The notes below the pieces were generated by a model, which saw only the letters and a program-made list of their open reading frames with translations, was not told the DNA's origin and searched no databases. This document shows, piece by piece, positions 8,701 through 16,410 of a stretch of DNA of 39,531 nt; the stretch's first letter is position 1, and each line of letters opens with the position of its first letter. Source of the DNA: a virus; IMG/VR virus record IMGVR_UViG_3300030419_004201, positions 1-39,531 of that record. One strand, written 5' to 3'. Made by a program: the position numbers and the translations under genes.

Positions 8701-11700
8701 TCTTTGTTTGAGGTATTTAGAAACAAAATCCTTCAACCTATACTCAGCCCTATCTTCATCAGTGAAATCACCCTCTTCATATTGGTCAAAATCGTCAGGT
8801 ACATGTGAAGATGCTAATTGAGCCAGCAAGATTGGCATTACAGTTTTAGCCCTATGGTGCCTTTCACTAATCCCTCTAACTAATAACTCATAACCTCTCT
8901 TTGCACTCTCTGAGTTTTTCTCAGATTCAAGCCCTAAATCAGATTTAGGGGCCATTTCACCAGCCTGACGGCGTAGTTCTAACACTGCTCTCGGGTCATA
9001 TTTGTGGGGCTCTAATGCCAAAAGTGTAGCGAAATCATCTCTCAATTTAGCAGGATGGTCCCCAATGAAATAATAGCGACCCCCCTCTTCTATGATATGA
9101 TTTGTTCCTCCCTCCTCCCCTGGTTTCTTTGAAGGTACAACTACCCAAGGTTTACTGTCATCTAGTGGTCGCTGCTGTTCCAGAGAATCATCCTGTTGAA
9201 GTATACTGAAAGGTGTCTTCCATTCAGCAGTCTCTTCATATTTCTCCGGGCAAGGGGTTGGTGTCTTAGATAACCCCAGAGTCTTAAGCCCAAGTTCTTC
9301 GTCTTCTTTCAAAGGTATTCTGTACTCATCTTCGCCTTTGTCATTGGTGGATTTTTCGACACGATACAAATACCTACCATCACTAACCTCAGGTTGGTTA
9401 CGCCAATTAACATCACCGCTGTAAAGGCCCAAGTGCCCTAGCATTGTCTCACCAGGAATGTGAGGGTGAGGCTGGTCCTCTAACCAGTCTTTATGTCTAG
9501 CCATCCATTCCCTGGCCCACTCCATTGGTTTATCTACGACAAGGTGGTTTCTATCTTCTAGTTCAAAATTCCAAGCGGGTTCAGTGCCATGTCCCAAAAG
9601 CGCAGATATTAACAAACTCCTCATACCATCTTCTTCACTCTTACTTGTACTCACACCACTGCGACCTTCAGGTAATCTAGCCAACCCTGCACCTCTTGCC
9701 ATGTTTACCTTGTCATGCATAGCATCACCAAGACCCAGCCTAGCAATTTTCCCACCATGAGCATGATTCAAACTAGTATTCCTGACAGTGCGGCTCGGCA
9801 CAACTGAGCCGGAAACATGGTGGTCAAATACCATCCCATCACTACTACCTCGGAATAGAGTAGCCATATTCACCAAATGCCGAAACATATCATTTCGCCG
9901 ACTTTCCATTTCACCATGGTTAAATATAGCATCTTGAGTGTCATCCTTGACCCTTTGCCCTTTCTTATCTAAAGCCTGCACTAGTGCTAAAGGTGGCGGG
10001 GTGATTCCTATCTCTTCCTGGCGGAAAAGGGATATGGCATCCTTCTCTCCCAATATAGGTAATATTGACCTAGCAATTCTTTCGTTAAATGGTCTACTAC
10101 CATGAGGCCGCTCTTCTTCTGCAAATGTTCGGCCCCGGTAAAGAGAAGATTTTTCATCATCTGCAGCCACCTCTAGTGAGTCCCCAGCCTCTGGTGAATC
10201 TGTTAAGTTCTTATTCTCTTCTTCACGCAGCAATTCACCAGCCCTCAAAATTAGAACTCTACTTACTAGGGCCTCAGGTGGTAAGTCTAAATTATCTATC
10301 TTAGCATACATCTCATTGTAAACCTTCTCCAAAATTTTGCCCGCTTGCATTTTACCAGTTCTGAGATAATTATCGACCTCAAGCATTAATGCAGACATCC
10401 CCCCTCTATCTCGAAAATCCTTATCCCTATTCCACTTACCAGGAGCGTCTTTACTCCCAAACTCTTTGAGCCATTCATAATATTCTGGAGTATCTATTGG
10501 TGGGGGCTTTGTATTGTAACTATCGAATAATATAATATCTTCATTTTTCACTCCCACCCCCATCCAAGGTGCTAAACAATACAACAATTCACTTATATCA
10601 GGCCCATATAGATTATAACCAGTTGTGGGCAAACTACTATGCCATAAGTAAGAAAGGCTTCTAGGATGTTGTTCGATATCATCATGTGGTAAATGCTCCC
10701 CACCTTCTACTATAGGCTCTACTGGGAAATATTCATGTGCAGCATTGAGCATGTAACTAAGTGAATCGCCTCTAATAGACCCTCTAGGGTCTTCAAGTAA
10801 CCATTGCTTGAATCTCTTAGCAGCACTCTTTTGGTATGCAGTCGGAATTGATGTAAGATACCTATCAAACTCTTCAAAGGTGTCTTTATCAAAATCCCAA
10901 TCTGCGGGTACCCCATTCCTATCATCCCATTCAACCCCAGCCGATTTTAGATGGCCTTTGATACTCTTCACTTTTGCCCTTAGAGAACCCATTAATGACA
11001 TCTTATCATAGCCAGTCATCTCACCTTTAGGCATATCTTTCAAAGCAGCAGGGTCTATCGGAATAAGATGTGCCTTATCAAGAGCCTCAGAAATAATGCT
11101 TTTCCTAGTGTTAGCCTCTGATGTAAAATTAGGTGGGAGGAACTTACCACTATCGTTGTTAGATTTCATTAGATTCTGAGCAATAGCGGACCAATTTCTA
11201 ATTGATGATGTGTGCATGTGGTCTAACAACTCATCAATTCTCAGACCCCCCATGTTCTCATGTCTGTTTTCGTGCCTCTCTCGAGCACTATCTTCTATAG
11301 AGTGCTCATGGTCTTTAACCATGTAACCTAAGTAGTCAGCCATAGCATACTGCCTTGCTTCAGAGTCACCAAATTGCAGACCTAAAAGATAAGGAAACAG
11401 CCCTACACGGTCATGTGCTTCTTCTCGCATATCACGAAAATGTGGGTCCATCAATAGTTGTGACCTAGAATACCTCTCATTGATAGTACCGTCTGGGTTC
11501 AGCAACTGACTCACTATGTAATTATCATTTTCCTCCCCTATATCAAATCGTAAATCAAACCAGTCACGAAACAATCTTCTCTTATCTTTCTCACTCAATT
11601 CATCACTGAGGTGAGAAGACATTTTCTCTAACCACTTTTCATATGAGCCTTCTACCAATCTACTGTAAGTATCAGAAGAAGGTAAAACCTCTCCAACTAC

Positions 11701-12648
11701 ATCTCCATCTCTATTAATCGCTCTTGCTGATTCTAAATGGTTAGATGTGGAACTACCCTCACGGAACTTCAAACTTCTATCTAGGGCTTCCTCATTTTTC
11801 CGTTTGGTTCTATTATCAATTTTCTTTACGAAATGATGAGAGTCTGGGTCTAAGAATTCAGAATGGAATATGTGAGCAGAGTTGGCAATCCTATCAGAAG
11901 GCGCAGAATCACTGAAAATACCCAAAGATTGTATCGGGTTAGGTGGAGGGCCTCTCTCATGAAGCGCTGGCCTTTCATAAGGTGCCGGCCTACCTGTCAT
12001 AATCCTAAGATAATCACCATAGGTAATCCCACCACCATCAGGAATTAATTCTCTCTCTTTCTCTTTCAATTGAGCAGGTGTGTTTTCATACAATACCCAA
12101 TATGTGTTCTTAATCTGCCGAGGAGTCATTTGGTATGTTTTACCATCTGACCCAACATAATGAAACAGAGACTGTATGTCGAATTTTCTACTAGGGACTA
12201 TGGAGCGATTATATTGTGTTGCCTCCCTAGAACCAGGCATTCTAAGAGTAGTAATCTTAAACTCTTCACCTGGCGTAGGCCTACCTTCAGAATCTTTGCC
12301 CCCTGGCCTAGTCCTCGTTTTTATCCGAGTGAGTTTAGGTGTTATCCGAACTCTAGTTTCCGGCGCCCTTTTTGGGCCAGAACCAAAGAGTCTCTCTCTC
12401 CTCTTTTCCTCGGCAGTAGGCTCAACAAATGTAGGTACCTCTACATCTCCAGGGTCACTTACAGGGGCCCCTACTTCCCCCCTTACTTTTTCCATAGCCT
12501 TTTCAAGAATACCATCCCATTCAACTTCCAAGCCATGATTGGCCATATTGCGAATAGCGAAGTATAACTCTGCCGCATCTTCTTCATCTTGGGTGTTCTG
12601 AAAGCGGGCTTTGCTATTCAGAAAGAAATCCTCAGGACTCTCTTGCAC
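5785..12648 (-). CDS. Giant 2287-residue virion-region protein with degenerate DNA-ligase-like domain
   Basis: The gene starts at GTG 12648, supported by GGTGGTGAT 3 nt upstream. Most of the protein is hydrophilic, His/Arg/Glu/Asp-rich and predicted helical, with no membrane segments. Residues about 1785-2050 resemble an ATP-dependent DNA ligase. Where the KxDGxR nucleotidyl-lysine motif belongs there is W1816-P-A1818-G-I-R1821. A motif III-like ILYIVDLLECEDDDL follows near 1870. A motif IV-like LRDAESTYMRG follows near 1940. Motif V reads W1956-I-M-L-T-P without its lysines. An OB-fold-like section follows to about 2050. The essential lysines are gone, so adenylation is unlikely. A Cys/His cluster (CWCGAKKGDEC...MEDCPRAH) lies at about 2234-2260. 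An AW-like motif, EWDGILEKAM, is near residue 43. Lying between portal and protease, it may be an internal or ejected head protein. Confidence 0.8.
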   Translation of the reverse strand: MQESPEDFFLNSKARFQNTQDEEDAAELYFAIRNMANHGLEVEWDGILEKAMEKVRGEVGAPVSDPGDVEVPTFVEPTAEEKRRERLFGSGPKRAPETRVRITPKLTRIKTRTRPGGKDSEGRPTPGEEFKITTLRMPGSREATQYNRSIVPSRKFDIQSLFHYVGSDGKTYQMTPRQIKNTYWVLYENTPAQLKEKERELIPDGGGITYGDYLRIMTGRPAPYERPALHERGPPPNPIQSLGIFSDSAPSDRIANSAHIFHSEFLDPDSHHFVKKIDNRTKRKNEEALDRSLKFREGSSTSNHLESARAINRDGDVVGEVLPSSDTYSRLVEGSYEKWLEKMSSHLSDELSEKDKRRLFRDWFDLRFDIGEENDNYIVSQLLNPDGTINERYSRSQLLMDPHFRDMREEAHDRVGLFPYLLGLQFGDSEARQYAMADYLGYMVKDHEHSIEDSARERHENRHENMGGLRIDELLDHMHTSSIRNWSAIAQNLMKSNNDSGKFLPPNFTSEANTRKSIISEALDKAHLIPIDPAALKDMPKGEMTGYDKMSLMGSLRAKVKSIKGHLKSAGVEWDDRNGVPADWDFDKDTFEEFDRYLTSIPTAYQKSAAKRFKQWLLEDPRGSIRGDSLSYMLNAAHEYFPVEPIVEGGEHLPHDDIEQHPRSLSYLWHSSLPTTGYNLYGPDISELLYCLAPWMGVGVKNEDIILFDSYNTKPPPIDTPEYYEWLKEFGSKDAPGKWNRDKDFRDRGGMSALMLEVDNYLRTGKMQAGKILEKVYNEMYAKIDNLDLPPEALVSRVLILRAGELLREEENKNLTDSPEAGDSLEVAADDEKSSLYRGRTFAEEERPHGSRPFNERIARSILPILGEKDAISLFRQEEIGITPPPLALVQALDKKGQRVKDDTQDAIFNHGEMESRRNDMFRHLVNMATLFRGSSDGMVFDHHVSGSVVPSRTVRNTSLNHAHGGKIARLGLGDAMHDKVNMARGAGLARLPEGRSGVSTSKSEEDGMRSLLISALLGHGTEPAWNFELEDRNHLVVDKPMEWAREWMARHKDWLEDQPHPHIPGETMLGHLGLYSGDVNWRNQPEVSDGRYLYRVEKSTNDKGEDEYRIPLKEDEELGLKTLGLSKTPTPCPEKYEETAEWKTPFSILQQDDSLEQQRPLDDSKPWVVVPSKKPGEEGGTNHIIEEGGRYYFIGDHPAKLRDDFATLLALEPHKYDPRAVLELRRQAGEMAPKSDLGLESEKNSESAKRGYELLVRGISERHHRAKTVMPILLAQLASSHVPDDFDQYEEGDFTDEDRAEYRLKDFVSKYLKQRGGPREGDIDATKYATMCHLYDMAAKYADLSHSDDRSHLLSSLEKSGFKFNDKQKEDFLSETFNSDIQWDFGNWTLPKGLNSTHPFFEAYRGGKTRDIEGLELLRSYINKIYSKRPETVELLNKIVDGHFSLFGELNYAGVPVDSSPKELMASGKPKEHMDNIRSAQHFLNTQDSEDSDWEPIHYITPGDNKFSKQSREARNIERARRGSRAKMTLGLRDYLMESSRYPQGAIDLNHVLTGLEPVLKRLVSDLGRDDFAPEHRHHGSFDSENREHLLREYTRLLFLRAPINDKYEVKPHPTRHQRTSHVGDTIEREKDGSRPNDEDYFGIWTPNLNDVNGLHYYGDSKPLPFRVNMSDIKSPELLVNQEDKALDRGVGGAWDDPSRGYPTQSEWDEDKASNTGNVFHTSYRNYGVGILNSAFGANYASTQGNPHIQAEQAFADGDGVLTSLDVLTDIDLLLKEEDRDKGKPVPVKAMHRIFDLNDLEYLRGFSDDWVVTSWPAGIRVIVEKKGEKVKARNAEGKAVSIPNVVKRGVVDAHDKDFLVDGIWDEDILYIVDLLECEDDDLCNRPTKDRVRHLRAHFESTEKVLTPAPVNTKRVDGEGLERATKDLFNEPKVNQVLLRDAESTYMRGETRHPKWIMLTPDQHVDVLIISSSSDNSHLIGIGPLYDEDAKAIGNRGVKYDGEYYMDVGTISRSGLEEGMYVTVKTSGISHSMRKGYSVYRLNAPRYVKECEGGATDSVETLEILRNRQEGNVPHKLRIKKGSIHIEVPSGHVVYDTKPYGNAFMLKQVDAPDDYTLRVVESQIDYWSPLAAVLLRSEREGEKEDIEPEPPANHDKKPKKVIPKRDRLLKDPEVLKTVVVALEAVENMLKEKITWTGPKGLGIDYATPVESPRGPTEVTEPHNLPDHDSGHRQSKKGDCWCGAKKGDECMQGMGHNMEDCPRAHPPKEEELPDHLEVSHNSSADSSV

Positions 12649-12660
12649 ACCATCACCACC
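12649..12660 (-). promoter_or_regulatory. Ribosome binding site that decides a GTG start
   Basis: On the minus strand GGTGGTGAT ends 3 nt before GTG 12648, and the GGTGG core is 7 nt away. This matches 8 of 9 bases of GGAGGTGAT. The nearby ATG lies in another frame, so GTG is the start of the giant gene. Confidence 0.6.
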
Positions 12661-12666
12661 GCCTTA

Positions 12667-13374
12667 TCACATAGGACCAGGCGGCATTGGTGGAGTGCCA
12701 GTAGGTCCAGCAGTCATTTCATCACCCATTGGTGGTTTATCATCGCCCATACCAGCCTTGTCTTTCAATTCGTCAACCAAATCATGTATCTTAGCAGCAA
12801 GACTTTCTGGGTCAGAAGGTTCGTCATCACCTAGAGGCATGTCATCAGGCCCACCTTCTGGTGGGGGCATATCAGGACCACCTTTATCACCACCACCAAG
12901 TAAAGCCTCCAAAGGATTACCAGCCTTCTCAACACTACATGCTACATTCTTGCATACACCACTACTGCACTCAGTACCACAACTAGGGCAACTCCTCTTT
13001 AGAATTGCCTCAATTTGTTTCTTAACATCAGACGGGGGTTTACCTACACTAGAATGAGTGTATGAAGAAGGGGGGTGAGGGTCTCCACCTGAAGGATTCT
13101 CATGTGAATCTAAAGTAGAGCCTGTCTGATGTGGGTTAGCGTTGATGAAAGAGACATTCTCACTAGAGGCCCCTTTATTGGTTACCTCCTCAGGGCTAGA
13201 CTCTGGTAATTGTTGATTAGTGTAGTAATGGTTCATTGGGGCTTCTTCAACCCCGGTGATATTACGAATCTGAGAATTATCCATCTCTAATTTCTCAATC
13301 ATACTACCTGCTTTCTCTACTAGTTCATCTACATCTGGGGCGTATTGCCCTGCATCTACCTGCATTGGTTTCAT
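12667..13374 (-). CDS. Pro/Gly/Asp-rich protein with Cys cluster
   Basis: The protein has 235 residues and overlaps the previous gene by 4 nt. The N-terminus is helical (VDELVEKAGSMIEKLEMDN). A disordered Ser/Pro/His section follows. Then comes a Cys cluster (SCPSCGTECSSGVCKNVAC, about residues 128-146) with five cysteines that could bind zinc. A Gly/Pro/Asp-rich tail ends PTGTPPMPPGPM. Two copies of EKAG occur, at about residues 20-23 and 149-152. The gene lies between portal and the giant ligase-like protein. Composition suggests a flexible internal or linker protein. No family is recognised. Confidence 0.65.
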   Translation of the reverse strand: MKPMQVDAGQYAPDVDELVEKAGSMIEKLEMDNSQIRNITGVEEAPMNHYYTNQQLPESSPEEVTNKGASSENVSFINANPHQTGSTLDSHENPSGGDPHPPSSYTHSSVGKPPSDVKKQIEAILKRSCPSCGTECSSGVCKNVACSVEKAGNPLEALLGGGDKGGPDMPPPEGGPDDMPLGDDEPSDPESLAAKIHDLVDELKDKAGMGDDKPPMGDEMTAGPTGTPPMPPGPM

Positions 13375-13730
13375 TGGTCCACCGGCCTTCCTTCTGCTAC
13401 TGCGGCCTGTTCAGCCATAGCGTGAATCTCGTCCCAACCCATATCATGCCAATCTTGGTTATTGGTAGGAGGCTCTACCATAATCCCATCAACCATAATC
13501 GCTGCCTTCTCAATGACTTCATTCCTATCGCCACGAAGTGGGTCACCCCACACATCTTCAGTTTCAGGGGTTGAAGCCTTCACATAACCAGCCTTTTGCA
13601 AAAGCATGCCCGGATTAGAAACCATCTTTCGCAGTTCTATATTCTGTTCTTTGAGTACACCAATGTCACCATCCATACGCTCCATTTTAGTGATAAGAGC
13701 GTCCACTAGAGTAGTGACTTCTTCACTCAT
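13371..13730 (-). CDS. Small coiled-coil protein upstream of the giant protein
   Basis: This 119-residue protein is joined to both neighbours by 4-nt overlaps. Residues 1-40 form a likely coiled coil (LVDALITKMERMDGDIGVLK, then EQNIELRKMV). LLQKAGYVKA follows at about residue 43. The C-terminus carries MGWDEIHAMAEQA, a degenerate form of the W-x-x-[LI] terminal motif seen in other proteins here. There are no cysteines or membrane segments. A small scaffold-like or adaptor role during head assembly is plausible from coiled coil and position, but the function is not known. Confidence 0.65.
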   Translation of the reverse strand: MSEEVTTLVDALITKMERMDGDIGVLKEQNIELRKMVSNPGMLLQKAGYVKASTPETEDVWGDPLRGDRNEVIEKAAIMVDGIMVEPPTNNQDWHDMGWDEIHAMAEQAAVAEGRPVDQ

Positions 13731-14086
13731 TGACCATCAACCCTCTGCCCAAACCCGTGTTGTGGTTGCCAATTACTCTGGATTCCATCAGGTCCAATAT
13801 AGCCTAGAGGTCGGTCCCCCTTGATTAGAGAGCCTTGGTCTTTGAACTCCATTACAGGGGCCCCTCCGGCATAGATATCATTTACACCAAGAGTAGATTC
13901 CCCATCAGTCTGTGATTTGTAAATTGATGTGACATCCTCTGCTAGGTAATCACTAGTTTGACTTAGTGCTCTAAGCAATTGTTGTGCTGACACTAGGTCA
14001 TCATTCTTCAGAGCCATTTTGAACTCTGCCATTGTTGTTTCTAACTTTCTGACCATTGGGTCCAACTTGATAATCGGCTCAGTCAT
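13727..14086 (-). CDS. Small hypothetical protein downstream of portal
   Basis: This 119-residue protein follows portal after a 30-nt gap. Its N-terminal half is helical (MVRKLETTMAEFKMALKND, then LVSAQQLLRALSQTSDYL), and its C-terminal half is Gly/Asp/Gln-rich. It contains GSLIKGDRPLGY, one of several hydrophobic-K-G strings in this cluster. It overlaps the next gene by 4 nt. No domain is recognised. Its place directly after portal suggests a head-assembly partner. Confidence 0.6.
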   Translation of the reverse strand: MTEPIIKLDPMVRKLETTMAEFKMALKNDDLVSAQQLLRALSQTSDYLAEDVTSIYKSQTDGESTLGVNDIYAGGAPVMEFKDQGSLIKGDRPLGYIGPDGIQSNWQPQHGFGQRVDGQ

Positions 14087-14116
14087 GACGCTCGCATACC
14101 CCCTCTACACTTCAAT

Positions 14117-16066
14117 CTATCGCGGCAACCCACCTTTATTCTTGTCTCCTAAAGGATTGGCCCCCGCCTCTTTAGCATCCTGTATTGCATCAAGAGCCTG
14201 CTCCATAGGGGTTTTCTTACTACCCCTCTGTTGAGTTTTAGTTGCTCCGGTAGTTGTACCTGATTTCGCATCTACTCGCTTGACAGGGGCTATTCGACCA
14301 TGTCTTAGACCTTGACCTTCAGAGTCTGACCCAGCACCTAGGCTTTTCCTAGTAATTGTGGCTGGCATTCTACGAGCATCACCTGGGTGGAAAATATGTT
14401 GACCTGGTGGTCTGACAGGGGGAGTTTGGCCCGCAGGTGGTGGTGGTGGTTGACCTCCACCTGCTGGCATGGTCATAGGGCCTCCCCCTGCCATTGGAGA
14501 TATCGGTGGTGGAGGCATAGCACCTCCCCCTTGAGGTGGAGCCATTCCAGGTGGCATTCCTCCTGCATCAGGAGGTGGCATACCACCCCCACCACCTTGT
14601 TGCATGGCCGCTTGTTGTTGAGCAGCCAATTCTTGTGGGTCAGGCTTCTTGTAAACGAATCTAATATCCCTACCTGCATCTTCTGTAAGTTCAGGCTGGA
14701 ATCCTAATTGGGCCATTCTTTGAGCAATATTGACCTCTTGCTCATCTCTCCTTAGACGAGTAACTTCATCTTCTTCCTCATTCGGATAGAGAGTCATTTC
14801 CCAATCTGTCACCCCCATCTCACTGAAGAGCCTCGGGAAAATATCACGAGAGTATAATTTCTGACCAAACTCTACAGCCCTATTGGTCACCAGAATCTGA
14901 AGACCCTCATTATTCAGGCCCCCACCCTTACCAGAGTCCATCATGAAGATATTAGAAACACCATAGAATGCTGCTATGCGCATGCGTAGTTCATCTCGAA
15001 CTGCACCATATTGCATTTCGTCAAGGGTGTCCATGAATCTGACGAACTCAACACGACCCCTCCCTGTGGCAGACTCTACCCCCACCTTAGGGATGTAGTT
15101 CGGGTCACGCTCCATCTTTTCCTCAGCACCTTTCCAAAATGCTGCAGTGGACTGAATATTATCAGTAGTAATAGATAGCACACCTCTTGGGATTCTACGC
15201 TTCTGATAAGCGAGATACATATAATTGTCCATAGCCGTGAGAGTCATGGCTTGTCTCCACATCGTGGCTACCGGACTACGACCATAGAGTTTGGAAGGGC
15301 TGAATTTTGAAATATGTACAATCTCACCCTCGATATAATATTGGGTCTTACCAGAACCAGCGGTATTGATGAAATGCACATCTTGTAATGCTAATTTGCA
15401 TATCTCACATTCTTTCTCCTCATCTGAGAATGGGTAGGTCTTATCTCTATGGACTGGGCAAATTAGATACCTGCCCCCTCTAGTACCTCTCTTATCTGCT
15501 ACAATTCTCATGAAGGTGGGGTCACCACGCATCATTTCCTTCACCCTATAGAAGTCAATCTTACCAGTATCTGCATCTAGGAAATACTCTTTAATGAGAA
15601 CTATAAAACCATCATCGACAATATCCAAATCCCATTCAACTTCTCTTAACACATCAGTAAAGGATTGGTCCATCCCATTTCTCTGTTTGACAAACCACCT
15701 AGGGTACAAGATTTGGTCAGGGTTGGGAGACGAGAACTCAACACCACCGCATATCCTACATTCAGACACAGTGTCGTGCTGATACTCTTCCTCGCACTGG
15801 ACACACTTCTTGTGGAACTTCTTCTTCCAATAATGGCCCCTCCTGAATATCTCCTGACAAAGAGTATTAATTGTAGTTCTGAGGATGATACTCTCCTGCA
15901 CTGTGGCATATAGAGCAGGGATGCTAACACCCTGAACTAGGACAGGCTCCTGTATGCCAGCCTTCCAAAGAGGCATTATCGGCTCGGGGGTGGTTTTCTT
16001 CCTACGATTACCAGTTAGCCTATCAATGAACCTAGCGACCATGCCCTTGTCATCCTCACCAGCCAT
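14117..16066 (-). CDS. Portal protein with two inserted zinc knuckle pairs
   Basis: The 649-residue portal forms the ring through which DNA enters and leaves. Portal features include the stem and wing region from SIPALYATVQESIILRTTIN, IVHISKFSPSKLYGRSPVA, and RMRIAAFYGVSNIFMMDSGK with a following LNNEGLQILVTNRAVEFGQK. Two metal-binding insertions are unusual: C88/C91 with C103/C106, and C203/H206 with C220/C223. The tail from about residue 470 is very rich in Pro, Gly, Met and Gln and then becomes basic. MPLWKAGIQEP near residue 31 may be a processing or docking site. The start overlaps the previous stop (TAATG), and GGTGGTGA precedes it. The portal call is firm. Confidence 0.9.
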   Translation of the reverse strand: MAGEDDKGMVARFIDRLTGNRRKKTTPEPIMPLWKAGIQEPVLVQGVSIPALYATVQESIILRTTINTLCQEIFRRGHYWKKKFHKKCVQCEEEYQHDTVSECRICGGVEFSSPNPDQILYPRWFVKQRNGMDQSFTDVLREVEWDLDIVDDGFIVLIKEYFLDADTGKIDFYRVKEMMRGDPTFMRIVADKRGTRGGRYLICPVHRDKTYPFSDEEKECEICKLALQDVHFINTAGSGKTQYYIEGEIVHISKFSPSKLYGRSPVATMWRQAMTLTAMDNYMYLAYQKRRIPRGVLSITTDNIQSTAAFWKGAEEKMERDPNYIPKVGVESATGRGRVEFVRFMDTLDEMQYGAVRDELRMRIAAFYGVSNIFMMDSGKGGGLNNEGLQILVTNRAVEFGQKLYSRDIFPRLFSEMGVTDWEMTLYPNEEEDEVTRLRRDEQEVNIAQRMAQLGFQPELTEDAGRDIRFVYKKPDPQELAAQQQAAMQQGGGGGMPPPDAGGMPPGMAPPQGGGAMPPPPISPMAGGGPMTMPAGGGQPPPPPAGQTPPVRPPGQHIFHPGDARRMPATITRKSLGAGSDSEGQGLRHGRIAPVKRVDAKSGTTTGATKTQQRGSKKTPMEQALDAIQDAKEAGANPLGDKNKGGLPR

Positions 16067-16410
16067 TATTCACCACCATGTTCCATATCCTTAGGCCCTG
16101 CAAGTATTTCTGCAATAGCCTGTTCAACCTTCTGTCTCTGAAGTTCCTTTGCTTCTTCTATAGTCATTGGACCTGTATATTTAGGATTTGGTTTCTTTGT
16201 ACCAGTTTCAGGGTCGAAAATGTATTCATCAGGTCTCCCCCACTCATCTTCATCTGTGAACATAGCGTTTTCTCTCGCATTCCATTGCTCTATCCAACTT
16301 TCAAAATTGTCTTTATCGTATACCTCACCAGCGTGGAATCTCTCATCCCATTCTGGAGAGCCTACTTCTATGTCACCTTTGAGAAATGACCAAGCCTGCT
16401 CTAATGCCAT
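16066..16410 (-). CDS. Small acidic protein with N-terminal AW-x-x-LK motif
   Basis: This 114-residue protein begins MALEQAWSFLKGDIE. That is nearly the same as the N-terminus of the 451-residue protein at 19254-20609 (MSELDQAWQFLKDYR). The rest is acidic, with Trp and Tyr (FESWIEQWNARENAMF, EWGRPDEYIFDPETG). It ends in a charged helix, IEEAKELQRQKVEQAIAEIL. It overlaps both neighbours by 1 nt, and a GGTGAT site precedes ATG. Its function is unknown. The shared N-terminal motif suggests it belongs to the same group of proteins loaded into or bound to the prohead. Confidence 0.7.
   Translation of the reverse strand: MALEQAWSFLKGDIEVGSPEWDERFHAGEVYDKDNFESWIEQWNARENAMFTDEDEWGRPDEYIFDPETGTKKPNPKYTGPMTIEEAKELQRQKVEQAIAEILAGPKDMEHGGE

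Noticed and set aside
12160-12567. Two plus-strand frames of 120-135 codons opposite the N-terminus of the 2287-residue protein
   Set aside because: Shadow frames without a start site or motif. The minus frame is continuous through them.
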